A model generated the notes under the pieces. It searched no databases. It saw nothing but the letters and a program-made list of their open reading frames with translations, and was not told the DNA's origin. Both the position numbers and the translations under genes were made by a program. Of a stretch of 64,000 bases of DNA, positions 9,431 to 18,283 are shown piece after piece. Position 1 is the stretch's first letter; the number at the start of each line of letters is the position of its first letter. This DNA comes from an uncultured Lachnospiraceae bacterium (GTDB lineage Bacteria; Bacillota; Clostridia; Lachnospirales; Lachnospiraceae): NCBI GenBank assembly GCA_947630025.1, contig CANRFZ010000003.1, positions 117,769-181,768 on the forward strand, in the 5' to 3' direction.

Positions 9431-9865
9431 CTATTCCGTCTCCTTATGGGCGCGGTAGTCCAGATACCCCTGCAGGATCAGCGCAGCCGCGATCTTGTCC
9501 ACGTGCTCCTTGCGCTGCTCCCTGCGCACGCCCGCCTCGATCATCGCCTGCTGCGCTGCCACCGTGGTCAGCCTCTCGTCCCACAGTCTCACCGGCAGTC
9601 CCGTCCGCCGCTCCAGCTTCTCGCGAAACTCCTCCGAAAGTCTGGCTCTGTCTCCTATCGTGTCGTTCATATTCTTAGGATAGCCCAGAACGATCTCCGA
9701 CACCTCGTACTCCACGATCAGCTCCTCGATACGCGCCAGTGTCCGGCGCAGTTTATTCTCCTCTTTTCTCCTGATGATCTCAATTCCCTGCGCCGTGATA
9801 AGCAGCGGATCGCTGACGGCCACGCCCACCGTCTTGGAACCGTAGTCCAAACCCATTATCCTCAT
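9431..9865 (-). CDS. ruvX: RuvX/YqgF-family Holliday-junction resolvase-like protein
   Basis: A 144-residue RNase H-fold protein. Visible motifs are [16 protein letters not shown] at residues 3-18 (catalytic Asp), the VLGYPKNM segment near residue 60, and [10 protein letters not shown] near residue 97. It ends with the conserved [15 protein letters not shown] segment. Family members are linked to processing of the 5' end of 16S pre-rRNA and to Holliday-junction resolution. A GTG at 9874 could also start it, but the ATG at 9865 is better placed behind AGGCGG and gives the usual N-terminus. Confidence 0.9.
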   Translation of the reverse strand: MRIMGLDYGSKTVGVAVSDPLLITAQGIEIIRRKEENKLRRTLARIEELIVEYEVSEIVLGYPKNMNDTIGDRARLSEEFREKLERRTGLPVRLWDERLTTVAAQQAMIEAGVRREQRKEHVDKIAAALILQGYLDYRAHKETE

Positions 9866-9877
9866 ATGCGGCACCGC

Positions 9878-10138
9878 CTATTTCAGAGAATTTTTGATGT
9901 ACTCGACCAGCATTTCCTCCACCAGTTCGTCCCGCTCCACCTTCATAATCAGGCTGCGGGCATTCTTGTGGCTGGTGATGTAGGTGGGATCGCCGGACAT
10001 AATATATCCCACGATCTGATTGACCGGGTTATAGCCCTTCTCCGTCAACGCTTCGTACACTGTCGCCAGTACGATCTTGACGCCTGTCTCCGGCTCGGTT
10101 TCCACCTTAAAAAATTGTGTGTTTTCTAAATCCTGCAT
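9878..10138 (-). CDS. ireB: IreB-family regulatory phosphoprotein (DUF965)
   Basis: An 86-residue protein with a close family match throughout: an N-terminal phosphoacceptor-like segment (LENTQFFKVE), then YEALTEKGYNPVNQIVGYIMSGDPTYITSHKNAR. In Enterococcus, IreB is a substrate of the Ser/Thr kinase IreK and affects cephalosporin resistance. The threonine in the ENTQFF segment is the position expected to be phosphorylated. No such kinase gene is in this window. It is the first gene after the promoter at 10189-10217 and leads the ruvX-DUF1292-rnj run. Confidence 0.9.
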   Translation of the reverse strand: MQDLENTQFFKVETEPETGVKIVLATVYEALTEKGYNPVNQIVGYIMSGDPTYITSHKNARSLIMKVERDELVEEMLVEYIKNSLK

Positions 10139-10188
10139 TGTTCCACGCCCTTATCTACCGTCAGTTTGATAATACCCCTATTATTTAC

Positions 10189-10217
10189 ATAATACTCTAT
10201 TGCATCCCAAAATTCAA
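10189..10217 (-). promoter_or_regulatory. Sigma-A-type promoter of ireB operon
   Basis: Minus-strand TTGAAT (10212-10217), 17-base spacer, TATTAT (10189-10194), about 50 bases before the ireB ATG. The -35 box directly abuts the mtaB stop codon. Confidence 0.6.
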
Positions 10218-11525
10218 TCATTTTAATAGGAGGATATCTTCCGTCAGGAAGCTGTCCAGCGTTCCGGCCGCCATTCCGCCGCCCGCCCCGGCATCCGTCC
10301 GCCGCTCCACCGCCGCCCTGATATAGCGCGGCGTATGTCCTATCCAGTATGTTTGGCCGCCGATCTCTTTCGTCTCCTCCAGCAACACCTCCGCCCTGCG
10401 CCCGATCAGACGCTCTCGGTACGCACGGGACATCCGTGCGCCGATAGCGGCCAGCGCCTCGCTGCGCCGGCTTTTCTGGGCTTCCGTAAGCTGCCCGTCC
10501 ATCTGCGCGGCGCGGGTTCCCGCGCGTCTGGAATATTTGAAGATGTGCATCTCGTAGAAGCCGACTTCCTGCACGAACCGCTCCGTCGCGCCGAACTCCT
10601 CCTCCGTCTCTCCGGGGAAGCCGACGATCACGTCGGTGGTGAGGGCGGGGTCCCGGTAATACTTCCGCAGGCGCTCTGTCGTCTGAAAGTATTCCCTGCT
10701 TGTATAGTGTCTATTCATGCGGGCCAGCACCGTGTCGCAGCCGCTCTGCAGCGACAGATGGAAATGGGGGCATATCTTGGGCAGGGCGCTGATGGCGGCG
10801 GCAAATTCCTCCGTGACAATGCGCGGCTCCAGCGAACCCAGCCGGATGCGCTCTATGCCGTCCACCTCCTGCAGCTTCCGCAGTAACGGCAGCAGCTCCC
10901 ACCCTCCTCTGTCGGCTCCGTAAGAGCTGATATGGATGCCTGTCAGCACGATCTCCCGATACCCGGAGGCGGCGATATCCCGCACTTCCCGCAGGATGTC
11001 CTCCTCCCTGCGGCTGCGCACCCGCCCCCTGACATACGGTATGATACAGTAGGAGCAGAACTGATTGCATCCGTCCTGTATCTTAATATAGGCGCGGGTA
11101 TGCTCCGCCGTCCGCTTTAGCGACATCTCCTCGTATTCGTCGGTATGGCCGATGTCGATGACGGTTCCCCGCACTTCCCGCCGCTGCAGATAGTCTTCCA
11201 GAATCGCGACCAGATCTTTTTTGCGGTTATTGCCGACAGCCAGATCGATATCCTCATCCAGCGCGGCTTCTTCCCCCTTGGCCTGCACGTAGCAGCCCAC
11301 GGCCACCACCACCGCGGACGGATTCTGCTTCCTCGCGCGGTGGATCATCTGGCGGCTCTTTCTGTCCGCGATATTTGTGACGGTACACGTATTGATAATA
11401 TAAATGTCGGCTTTTTGATCAAATGGTACAATTTTGAACCCGTTTTCTTGTAACATTTGTTGCATAAAGTCCATCTCATATCCGTTTACCTTGCAGCCGA
11501 GATTATGTAATGCTACACTTTTCAT
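10218..11525 (-). CDS. mtaB: tRNA (t6A37-C2) methylthiotransferase MtaB
   Basis: A 435-residue radical-SAM methylthiotransferase that converts t6A37 to ms2t6A37 in tRNAs decoding ANN codons. The N-terminal domain binds one [4Fe-4S] cluster through Cys11, Cys47 and Cys78 (NLGCKVN, NTCTVT, VGCYVQ). The radical-SAM motif CNQFCSYC supplies Cys153, 157 and 160. A C-terminal TRAM-like region (RAEVLLEE, then YWIGHTPRYI) follows. The VNGYE and CYVQAKGEE context is that of MtaB, not MiaB or RimO. The ATG at 11525 gives the standard MKSVALHNLGCKVN start. It is divergent from the HPr-like gene. Confidence 0.95.
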   Translation of the reverse strand: MKSVALHNLGCKVNGYEMDFMQQMLQENGFKIVPFDQKADIYIINTCTVTNIADRKSRQMIHRARKQNPSAVVVAVGCYVQAKGEEAALDEDIDLAVGNNRKKDLVAILEDYLQRREVRGTVIDIGHTDEYEEMSLKRTAEHTRAYIKIQDGCNQFCSYCIIPYVRGRVRSRREEDILREVRDIAASGYREIVLTGIHISSYGADRGGWELLPLLRKLQEVDGIERIRLGSLEPRIVTEEFAAAISALPKICPHFHLSLQSGCDTVLARMNRHYTSREYFQTTERLRKYYRDPALTTDVIVGFPGETEEEFGATERFVQEVGFYEMHIFKYSRRAGTRAAQMDGQLTEAQKSRRSEALAAIGARMSRAYRERLIGRRAEVLLEETKEIGGQTYWIGHTPRYIRAAVERRTDAGAGGGMAAGTLDSFLTEDILLLK

Positions 11526-11558
11526 AGTATTCTCCGCATTTTTTGTATTGTTTTATCA

Positions 11559-11587
11559 TTGACTTTTCCGTTTTCAACCTTTAATAT
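11559..11587 (+). promoter_or_regulatory. Promoter of HPr-like gene
   Basis: TTGACT (11559-11564), a 17-base spacer, then TAATAT (11582-11587), about 40 bases before the ATG at 11629. It lies in the divergent mtaB/HPr-like intergenic region. Confidence 0.6.
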
Positions 11588-11628
11588 TGTAGCAGAAGGT
11601 ATGAAAAATCAAAGGAGGTAAGTTTGAG

Positions 11629-11859
11629 ATGAAAACAGTACAGATTTCCTTAAATTCTATTGATAAGGTTAAATCCTTTGTAAATGATATTACAAAGTTT
11701 GATTATGACTTCGATCTGGTATCTGGCAGATACGTAATCGATGCAAAATCTATCATGGGTATCTTCAGCTTAGATTTATCCAAGCCGATCGACTTGAACA
11801 TCCATGCTGAAGACGGTACTGATGAAGTTCTTGCAGCTTTAAAGCCGTACCTCATCTAA
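11629..11859 (+). CDS. HPr-like protein lacking the active-site histidine
   Basis: A 76-residue protein with the HPr fold signature in its second half (DAKSIMGIFSLDLSKP, including the Ser46-region motif) and the usual C-terminal helix (DEVLAALKPYL). The N-terminal segment, where HPr has GLHARPA with phosphoryl-accepting His15, reads SIDKVKSF instead. It therefore cannot act as a standard PTS phosphocarrier. The only histidine is in the C-terminal half. A strong AAAGGAGG ribosome-binding site, its own promoter and a terminator make it a clear single-gene unit. A regulatory or structural role is inferred, not shown. Confidence 0.8.
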   Translation: MKTVQISLNSIDKVKSFVNDITKFDYDFDLVSGRYVIDAKSIMGIFSLDLSKPIDLNIHAEDGTDEVLAALKPYLI

Positions 11860-11888
11860 GATCTAAGTGAAATACTTATCAAGGGAAA

Positions 11889-11920
11889 CACGAGCTGGCT
11901 TATTGGGCCGGCTCGTTTTT
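11889..11920 (+). terminator. Terminator of HPr-like gene
   Basis: ACGAGCTGGC (11890-11899) pairs with GCCGGCTCGT (11907-11916), with one wobble, and is followed by TTTTTTGT. It begins about 30 bases after the stop codon. Confidence 0.85.
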
Positions 11921-11976
11921 TGTCTGTCTTTGTCCGCAGATGCCGCCGGGCCGTCCGCGCCCTCTCGCGCGGTATC

Positions 11977-13155
11977 CTAGCGCACCACGATCACCTCGTC
12001 GTCCGCAAGCGCCTTCCGCACCAGCTCATCGATCTTTTCATCCAGATTGTGCTCATGCCGCCTGATGACGCTCACATTGGGTTTCGTCACCGGATGCTTT
12101 GCCACAAAGATGGTGCAGCAGTCCTCGTAGGGCTGTATCGACGTCTCATACGTTCCGATCTTTTCCGAGATATCCACGATATCCATCTTGTCAAAACCGA
12201 TCAGCGGTCTGTATACCGGCAGCCCGCACACTTCGTCGGTGGCCATCAGGCTCTGCATCGTCTGTGACGCCACCTGCCCGATGCTCTCCCCCGTGATCAG
12301 GCCGAGGCATTCCGTCTCTCTGGCGATATGCTCCGCGATCCGCATCATGTAGCGGCGCATAATGATAGTCAGCTCGTCGTGGGGGCACTTGTCATAGATA
12401 TAGAGCTGTATCTCCGTAAAGTTGATGACGTGCAGATAGACCGGGCCTGCGTATGCCGCCACCTTCGCCGCGAGATCCACCACTTTCTGCTTCGCCCGCT
12501 CGCTGGTGTACGGCGGCGCGTGGAAATAGACCGCGTCGATCTTGACGCCCCTCTTGGCGATCATCCACCCTGCTACCGGGGAGTCGATACCGCCCGACAG
12601 AAGCAGCATCGCCTTGCCGCCCGTTCCCACAGGCATTCCGCCGGGGCCGGGGATCACTGCCGAATAGACGTAGATCCTATCCCGCACCTCCACATGGATC
12701 ACGATCTCGGGATTGTGTACGTCCACGCGCATCTCCGGGTAGGCGTCCAGAATCAGGCCGCCCAGCTCGGCGTTCATCTCCATGGAATCCAGCGGATAAC
12801 TCTTGCGGGCACGTCTGGCCGCCACCTTGAAGGTACGGTTTCTGTCGGGATAAGTCCTGCCCACATAGTCCACGACCATCCGCCCCAGGCTCTCGAAGCC
12901 CTCGTCCTCCACGTAGACCATCGGACAGATCGCGGAGATACCGAATACCTTCTGCAGTCTCGCCACGGCGTCCTCATAGTCAAAGTCGCCCTCCGCCTCC
13001 GCGTAGATGCGCCCGTCCGTCTTGCGCACGGAAAACTGTCCGTCGCATTTTTTCAGCGCGTACTTAATCTGCTGCACCAGCGCGTTCTCAAATAAGTAGC
13101 GGTTCTTGCCCTTGATGCCGATTTCGGCATATTTTATCAGAAATGCCCTGCACAT
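11977..13155 (-). CDS. thiI: tRNA 4-thiouridine synthase ThiI
   Basis: A 392-residue enzyme that adenylates U8 of tRNA and inserts sulfur to give s4U. Order of parts: an N-terminal ferredoxin-like region, a THUMP domain (about residues 60-165), then a PP-loop ATPase with SGGIDSP at residues 187-193. It ends with the conserved EDCCTIF segment and has no rhodanese domain, as in Bacillus ThiI. The sulfur is then expected to come directly from the cysteine desulfurase encoded 68 bases upstream. I prefer the ATG at 13155 (GAGGAagaaacg ribosome-binding site) over the extended frame from 13227, because MCRAFLIKYAEIGIKGKN is the family N-terminus. Confidence 0.93.
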   Translation of the reverse strand: MCRAFLIKYAEIGIKGKNRYLFENALVQQIKYALKKCDGQFSVRKTDGRIYAEAEGDFDYEDAVARLQKVFGISAICPMVYVEDEGFESLGRMVVDYVGRTYPDRNRTFKVAARRARKSYPLDSMEMNAELGGLILDAYPEMRVDVHNPEIVIHVEVRDRIYVYSAVIPGPGGMPVGTGGKAMLLLSGGIDSPVAGWMIAKRGVKIDAVYFHAPPYTSERAKQKVVDLAAKVAAYAGPVYLHVINFTEIQLYIYDKCPHDELTIIMRRYMMRIAEHIARETECLGLITGESIGQVASQTMQSLMATDEVCGLPVYRPLIGFDKMDIVDISEKIGTYETSIQPYEDCCTIFVAKHPVTKPNVSVIRRHEHNLDEKIDELVRKALADDEVIVVR

Positions 13156-13223
13156 CGTTTCTTCCTCGTCCTCTCCGCGTCCGTATGCCCGCCCGCGGCA
13201 CTTTCCGCCGCCGGCAGCGCCCG

Positions 13224-14378
13224 TCACCGTCTCGTGTAGCGCCTGAGCATCGGAACGGTCTCCTTCAACACCTGTATAGTATACTGAATTTCCTCCTCGG
13301 TTGTAAAGACCGAAATGCTGAAACGCACCGTGGCATCCAGCAGATCCTTATCGACGCCTATCGCCCTGAGCGTGGCCGACGCCTGGGGCTTATTGGAGGA
13401 GCAGGCGCTTCCCGCGGACACGTAGATGCCCTTTTCCTCCAGCGCGTGTAGAAGCACCTCGCTGCGCACGCCGCGCACGGACAGGCTGACGATGTGCGCC
13501 GCGCCTTCCCTGCCGGGGCAGCCGTTGATCCGTGTCTGCTCTATGCCCTCCGCACCGTCGATCAACATCTGCCGCAGTCCGTACATTCTGTCCACATCCT
13601 GTTCCAGATGCTCGTAGACCAGTTCCGCAGCCTTAGCCATTCCCGCTATCCCCGGTACGTTCTCCGTCCCGGAGCGCATCCCTTTCTGCTGCCCGCCGCC
13701 GTACATGATCGGGCTGACCTTGGCGCCGTCCTTTAGATACAGGAACCCGACGCCCTTGGGCCCATGGATCTTGTGGGCGCTCACCGAAAGCATATCCACG
13801 TGCATTCTGGACGGATAGATGCGGCATTTGCCGAAGCCCTGCACCGCGTCCACGTGGAACAACGTGCCGGGATTGATCTTCTTAATCAGCGCGCCCGCCT
13901 CGCCGATGGGCTGCACGCTGCCGATCTCGTTGTTGGTGTGCATGATCGAGACCAGAATCGTATCCGGACGGATGGCCTTTTCCAGATCCGTCAGGGAGAT
14001 CCTGCCCTGACCGTCCACCGGCAGATACGTTACCTCAAACCCCTGATTTTCCAGATAGGCCATCGTCTGCAGGATGGCGGGATGCTCGATAGCCGTCGTA
14101 ATCAGATGACGTCCTCTCCGGTGGTTCGCCATCGCCGCCCCGATCAGCGCGATATTGTCCGATTCCGTACCGCCGGACGTAAACAGGATCTCCTTGTCAT
14201 TGACTTTCATTAGTCCGGCCAGCGTCTCTCTGGCGTACCGTAAGTATTTCTCCGCCTCCACTCCCTTGTGGTGCAGACTGGAGGGATTTCCGTAATCCTC
14301 GCACATGATTTTATACATCAACCGGGCGGCCTCGTCAAAGCAGCGGGTCGTCGCGGAATTATCCAGATACACTTCCAT
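13224..14378 (-). CDS. Cysteine desulfurase (NifS/IscS family), partner of ThiI
   Basis: A 384-residue class V PLP enzyme that releases sulfur from cysteine as a persulfide. It begins MEVYLDNSATTRCF. The PLP lysine is in SAHKIHGPKG, the HVDAVQGFGK segment is intact, and the catalytic cysteine loop reads SAGSACSSNKPQAS. Adjacent to thiI, it matches the Bacillus NifZ-ThiI pair that makes s4U. It may also serve iron-sulfur assembly, but no scaffold gene is nearby. Several in-frame ATGs precede it; the ATG at 14378 with AAAGGA nine bases upstream is best. Confidence 0.92.
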   Translation of the reverse strand: MEVYLDNSATTRCFDEAARLMYKIMCEDYGNPSSLHHKGVEAEKYLRYARETLAGLMKVNDKEILFTSGGTESDNIALIGAAMANHRRGRHLITTAIEHPAILQTMAYLENQGFEVTYLPVDGQGRISLTDLEKAIRPDTILVSIMHTNNEIGSVQPIGEAGALIKKINPGTLFHVDAVQGFGKCRIYPSRMHVDMLSVSAHKIHGPKGVGFLYLKDGAKVSPIMYGGGQQKGMRSGTENVPGIAGMAKAAELVYEHLEQDVDRMYGLRQMLIDGAEGIEQTRINGCPGREGAAHIVSLSVRGVRSEVLLHALEEKGIYVSAGSACSSNKPQASATLRAIGVDKDLLDATVRFSISVFTTEEEIQYTIQVLKETVPMLRRYTRR

Positions 14379-14467
14379 GATCGTCATTCCTTTCTCTTGG
14401 CCTGTCATTCCGTACATTGTCGTACATACATAACAATAAGAATATATTCATATCTTATCATATGTCG

Positions 14468-15208
14468 CTAAGATTCCAAATGATACATAAGCCACGACAA
14501 TACCGCCATTCCCGCCGTCTCCGTCCTGAGTATGCGCCTGCCCAGCGTCACGGGCTCTATCCCCGCCTGCACCGCCAGACGGATCTCATCCTCCGCGAAG
14601 CCGCCTTCCGGCCCGATCATAACCGCAACGCTCTGCCCCGCCCGGATGCTCCGGATCAGCTCTTTGGTATGCTCCATATCTTCCGCCAGCTCATACGGAA
14701 TGAGCCTGACATCCATCTGCCGCGCATAGTCTACGGCCTCCCGCATCCCCATCACATCGTGCACGCACGGTATCACCGCGCGCCTGCTCTGCTTGGCGGC
14801 GGCCTCCGCAATTCCCTGCCATCTGCTGACTCTGGCCTCGGCCTTTCTGTCGTCCAGCCTGACCACGCACCGCGCGGCGGCCACCGGGATCACCTCATAG
14901 ACGCCCAGCTCCACCGCCTTCTGTACGATCAGTTCCATCTTGTCTGCTTTGGGAAGTCCCTGAAAAAGATGGATCCGCGACGGAAGCTCCACGCCGTCCT
15001 CCTTGATAAAACGAAGCGTGCAGATTACCTCGTCCTCGGTATACGCCTCGATGCCGCAGCGGTACTCCCGGTTGTCAATCCCGTTGCTGACGGCGATCTC
15101 CTCCCCGATCTTCATGCGCAGCACATTCCTGATATGATTCACGTCGCTGCCCGTAATGACGATCCTTTTGTCCCGGATCTGTGACGGCTCCACAAAAAAG
15201 CGATACAT
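14468..15208 (-). CDS. rsmE: 16S rRNA m3U1498 methyltransferase RsmE
   Basis: A 246-residue SPOUT methyltransferase that methylates N3 of U1498 in 16S rRNA. An N-terminal PUA-like domain (VNHIRNVLRMKIGE) is followed by the trefoil-knot domain with MIGPEGGFAEDEI and LGRRILRTETA, the SAM-binding knot motifs. The ATG at 15208 follows GGAG. It lies downstream of prmA as in other Firmicutes, but a vanZ-like gene is inserted between the two. Confidence 0.93.
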   Translation of the reverse strand: MYRFFVEPSQIRDKRIVITGSDVNHIRNVLRMKIGEEIAVSNGIDNREYRCGIEAYTEDEVICTLRFIKEDGVELPSRIHLFQGLPKADKMELIVQKAVELGVYEVIPVAAARCVVRLDDRKAEARVSRWQGIAEAAAKQSRRAVIPCVHDVMGMREAVDYARQMDVRLIPYELAEDMEHTKELIRSIRAGQSVAVMIGPEGGFAEDEIRLAVQAGIEPVTLGRRILRTETAGMAVLSWLMYHLES

Positions 15209-15211
15209 CGG

Positions 15212-15745
15212 CTATCGTCTCCTTCCCGCCTTGATCCCTGTAACCAGCAGCACCACCGCCAGCCCCAGCACGGCGCCCAGACTGTCCACCAGCACATCGC
15301 TGAACATCCCCGCGCGGCCCGCCACAAAGAGCTGGTGAATCTCGTCGGTGCAGGCATATAGCGCCGCGATGCCCGCCGCGATCCCGGCCCTGCGCAGAGG
15401 CGGCGACGGACGCCTTCCCGTCCACACATAAAGAAAAACGGCCAGAATAGCGTACTCTGTCATGTGAGCGCCCTTTCTGACGTAGTGGTCTGCCGCCTGT
15501 GCAATCTCTCGTAATTTTTCCTGATCGATGGGAAGATGCAAAAACAATCCCGTCGTATTCATCATCCGGAAACTGAAGCCTTCGCTGACAGCGCCGGATT
15601 CATCGCTGGGCTGGGATGAAAAAAAGAAGATCATGCCCATCCACAACACCGACGCAATCCCTGCTGCACGGCTCCAGATCCGCGCCCTGTCATGGCCGGT
15701 CGCATCCCGGCCATCCGGCTGTTTCGGTTCATTCCGTGTCTTCAT
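15212..15745 (-). CDS. VanZ-family membrane protein
   Basis: A 177-residue protein with about four membrane helices and the VanZ pattern: MIFFFSSQPSDESG after helix 1, KGAHMTEYAILAVFLY in the middle, then YACTDEIHQLFVAGRAGMFSDVLVDSLGA. VanZ-family proteins are linked to teicoplanin resistance, but the molecular role is not known, and there are no vanA-type genes here. The start codon sits inside the first unit of a four-copy 29-bp tandem repeat and no good ribosome-binding site is seen there. Expression may therefore be weak or depend on read-through from prmA. Confidence 0.85.
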   Translation of the reverse strand: MKTRNEPKQPDGRDATGHDRARIWSRAAGIASVLWMGMIFFFSSQPSDESGAVSEGFSFRMMNTTGLFLHLPIDQEKLREIAQAADHYVRKGAHMTEYAILAVFLYVWTGRRPSPPLRRAGIAAGIAALYACTDEIHQLFVAGRAGMFSDVLVDSLGAVLGLAVVLLVTGIKAGRRR

Positions 15746-15840
15746 GCTTGTTTCGGTTCATTCCATGTATTCGCGCTTATTTCGGTTTATTCCATATCTT
15801 CGCGCTTGTTACGGTTCATTCCATATCTTCACGCTAACCT
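15725..15840. repeat. 29-bp tandem repeat, four copies, across vanZ start and prmA end
   Basis: Units begin at 15725, 15754, 15783 and 15812, each with CGGTT(C/T)ATTCC followed by a TCTTC.CGCTT-like half. The copies differ at a few positions. The first copy contains the vanZ ATG, and the last reaches the prmA stop. Since 29 is not a multiple of three, copy-number change would not extend either protein in frame. Confidence 0.9.
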
Positions 15841-16829
15841 GATACATTTCTGCGTGCCGTGACCGACACCCACTCTCCCTGACGGGTTACTTCCAGAATC
15901 TCCAGTCCGGCGTCCTCCACCGCCTGCCGCACCACATCCTCTTTGGTGTTGATAATGCCGGAGGTGATATAGATGCCGCCCTCTTTCATGTGGCGGACGA
16001 TCACCGGCGTCAGCGGCACCAGCACATCGGCCAGAATATTCGCCGTCACGATATCATAGCGCTCATACCCGGCGCGGTTCTGCACCTCTCCGTCCGTGAT
16101 GATATTTCCCAGCACCATCTCAAATGAATCTGCCGGAATGTGGTTGGCCTGCAGGTTCTGCCGCACCGCTTCCACGGCGCAGGGGTCCAGATCCGTCCCC
16201 ACGGCGTGCCCCGCCCCATACAGCAACGCGACGATCGCCAGAATACCGCTGCCCGTTCCCACATCCAGAATCTCCGCTCCGGGAGTGAGATATTTTCTGA
16301 TCTGCCGGATGCAGAGCTGCGTCGTCTCGTGCATCCCGGTGCCAAACGCCGTGCCGGGATCGATATGCAGGATCTTTCCCGCCCGCTGCTTTTCGTCCGC
16401 TTCCTCCCAGGAAGGAATCACCAGCAGATCGTCTATACAGAACTGGTGGAAATACTGTTTCCAGTTGTTGATCCAGTCGATGTCCTCCGTCTCGGACACC
16501 GTGATGCTGCCCTCGCCGATCTCCGTATAAACCCGCAGGCCGTCGAGCTCCCGCCGGATACTGTCCAGTACGGTCTGCCTGTCCGTGGCGGAGCCGCTAA
16601 GCGTCAGCACACCGTCGTCGTTCTCCTCCACGAAGAAACTCAGGTAAGCGATCCCGTCATCCTCCGGGCCATCGGGCAGGATATCCACAAACATCTGCTC
16701 TTTTTCCAGCGGCGTGAGCGGAACCTTGTCCTCGATCTGCGCGCCCTCCAGACCGATGTCGTAGAGAGCGCTGATCACTATGTCTTCCGCATCCGTTACC
16801 GTTTTCACCGTGAACTTTACCCACTTCAT
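15834..16829 (-). CDS. prmA: Ribosomal protein L11 methyltransferase PrmA
   Basis: A 331-residue SAM-dependent enzyme that trimethylates ribosomal protein L11. The N-terminal L11-recognition domain takes up about residues 1-140. The methyltransferase domain has DPGTAFGTGMHETTQLC and ILDVGTGSGILAIVAL, followed by the NILADVLVPL motif. Length is slightly above the usual 295-315. The ATG at 16829 follows GGAGG. It sits downstream of dnaJ in the conserved Firmicutes order, except that a DUF3048 lipoprotein gene intervenes. Confidence 0.93.
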   Translation of the reverse strand: MKWVKFTVKTVTDAEDIVISALYDIGLEGAQIEDKVPLTPLEKEQMFVDILPDGPEDDGIAYLSFFVEENDDGVLTLSGSATDRQTVLDSIRRELDGLRVYTEIGEGSITVSETEDIDWINNWKQYFHQFCIDDLLVIPSWEEADEKQRAGKILHIDPGTAFGTGMHETTQLCIRQIRKYLTPGAEILDVGTGSGILAIVALLYGAGHAVGTDLDPCAVEAVRQNLQANHIPADSFEMVLGNIITDGEVQNRAGYERYDIVTANILADVLVPLTPVIVRHMKEGGIYITSGIINTKEDVVRQAVEDAGLEILEVTRQGEWVSVTARRNVSG

Positions 16830-16887
16830 AGACCGTTCCCTCCGCCGCGTTCCGATCCGGACGGCGGCTGCGGCAGTTTCGCTTGCC

Positions 16888-18072
16888 TTATTCCGTGCCG
16901 TACTCTACATACTCGCTGTATTCGTCCCAGATATTGCAGATCCACGTTTTGCCCTGATTGAATACGATCTCGTTTCCGTCTTCATCGTAGAACTTCGCCG
17001 GTGTGAAGTCGCCGTCATAGCGCTCCCATTTGCCCTTGATGACCTTGCCGTTGGTGAACACAATCGCGTCTCCCTCGCCGTGCACGCCAAACGAGAGATA
17101 GTCATGGTCGTCCCTGACCTCGCCGTGGCAGTACTGGAAGACTACGTTGCTGAATGTAAGCTGATTGCCGTCCAGCTCGTCGATCTGTTCCTCGCCGTCC
17201 TGATAACGGTAGTAGAGATGGTCGTCCTCGTGATACTCAAAATAAGGATGGTACGCGCCGTATCCGCTGGCGTTATTGCCGGTCTTGCCGCCGGGATAGA
17301 TCATCGTGGCGGACTCTTTATCCTCATATTCCGCCGTCACGTTATCCGCCGCAAACAGGAACGGAGGCACATAGGCGTCGTCATAGTTCCAGTCATAGCC
17401 AAGACGATCCACCGCTTTGAACAGGCCGTCTATCTTCAGATACCCGGTAAACTCCGTCGCATATCCCGGTCTGCTGAATCTGCCGAACGCCTCGTCCGCG
17501 GGATTATGTATGCCGACAACCGCCGCGCTGACGTTATAATAGTTCGGTCTGTTGATTAGCTCCTCCACATAGGGAACCGCCAGCCCCCAGTTGCAGTAGA
17601 TCGCCTCATATCCCATCGCCACATACACATAATAATCACGGCTGCTTCTGACGGGCCCGATCCTCTCCAGATCGTCGAACTCCTCAAACACTCCCATCAG
17701 TCTGGTGATACGTCCCTCCACCGGCGCCTCATAGATAATGGCCGCCCTGGACAAGCCGTACTGCGGCATGGCCGGTTTGTTATTGGGAATCATAACGGCG
17801 ATCGGACGGCGCTGCGCCTGCTCGGTGCTCACCCACTGTCCCGTCAGATAACTCTGAATCTTACCGTCCTTGACAACCCTCTCGGTGATAACGGTTTCGT
17901 CCGGCTCCTCGTCTTCCCCCTCGGTGTCGTCTATCACCTGTTCCGGCTCCACCGTCTCCACAACCTCCGGCTGGACGATGGGCTCCGGCTCCTGCTCCTT
18001 GCCGCATCCCGCCAGACAGAGCGCTGCGCAGGCAGCCGCCGCGAACAATGTCACTGTCTTCTTATACAACAT
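16888..18072 (-). CDS. DUF3048 (YerB-like) lipoprotein
   Basis: A 394-residue secreted lipoprotein. The signal peptide ends in the lipobox LAGC (Cys22), followed by a long E/P/V-rich acidic linker. The DUF3048 N-terminal part follows, with RPIAVMIPNNKPAMPQYGLS, the GRITRLMGVFEEF segment and IGPVRSSRDYYVYVA, then the C-terminal part. YerB-type proteins are anchored outside the membrane, and their biochemical role is unknown. A paralogue lies at 62547-63707, and the two share the domain order and the VMIPN/RS.RDYY motifs. It has its own promoter and lies between prmA and dnaJ, an insertion into a conserved gene order. Confidence 0.9.
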   Translation of the reverse strand: MLYKKTVTLFAAAACAALCLAGCGKEQEPEPIVQPEVVETVEPEQVIDDTEGEDEEPDETVITERVVKDGKIQSYLTGQWVSTEQAQRRPIAVMIPNNKPAMPQYGLSRAAIIYEAPVEGRITRLMGVFEEFDDLERIGPVRSSRDYYVYVAMGYEAIYCNWGLAVPYVEELINRPNYYNVSAAVVGIHNPADEAFGRFSRPGYATEFTGYLKIDGLFKAVDRLGYDWNYDDAYVPPFLFAADNVTAEYEDKESATMIYPGGKTGNNASGYGAYHPYFEYHEDDHLYYRYQDGEEQIDELDGNQLTFSNVVFQYCHGEVRDDHDYLSFGVHGEGDAIVFTNGKVIKGKWERYDGDFTPAKFYDEDGNEIVFNQGKTWICNIWDEYSEYVEYGTE

Positions 18073-18165
18073 CTTATCTCTCCTCCATATTCGGTCTCTC
18101 TGTAGTGCTTACCCATAGATTGCTTCCGGGTGTCCGCCCGGTTCCGTATGGCCGAGCCTGTGTCT

Positions 18166-18194
18166 ATTATAACTGAAATTTTCGATACTGTATA
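18166..18194 (-). promoter_or_regulatory. Promoter of DUF3048 gene
   Basis: Minus-strand TATACA (18189-18194), 17-base spacer, and consensus TATAAT (18166-18171), about 95 bases before the ATG at 18072. Confidence 0.6.
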
Positions 18195-18283
18195 CTTTTT
18201 TATGAAAAAATTGACAGGCGCAAGCCGCAGCGCCCTGACGCAGCCGCAGCGCCTTGGCACAACCGCGGCATCTTTCCCCTGCA

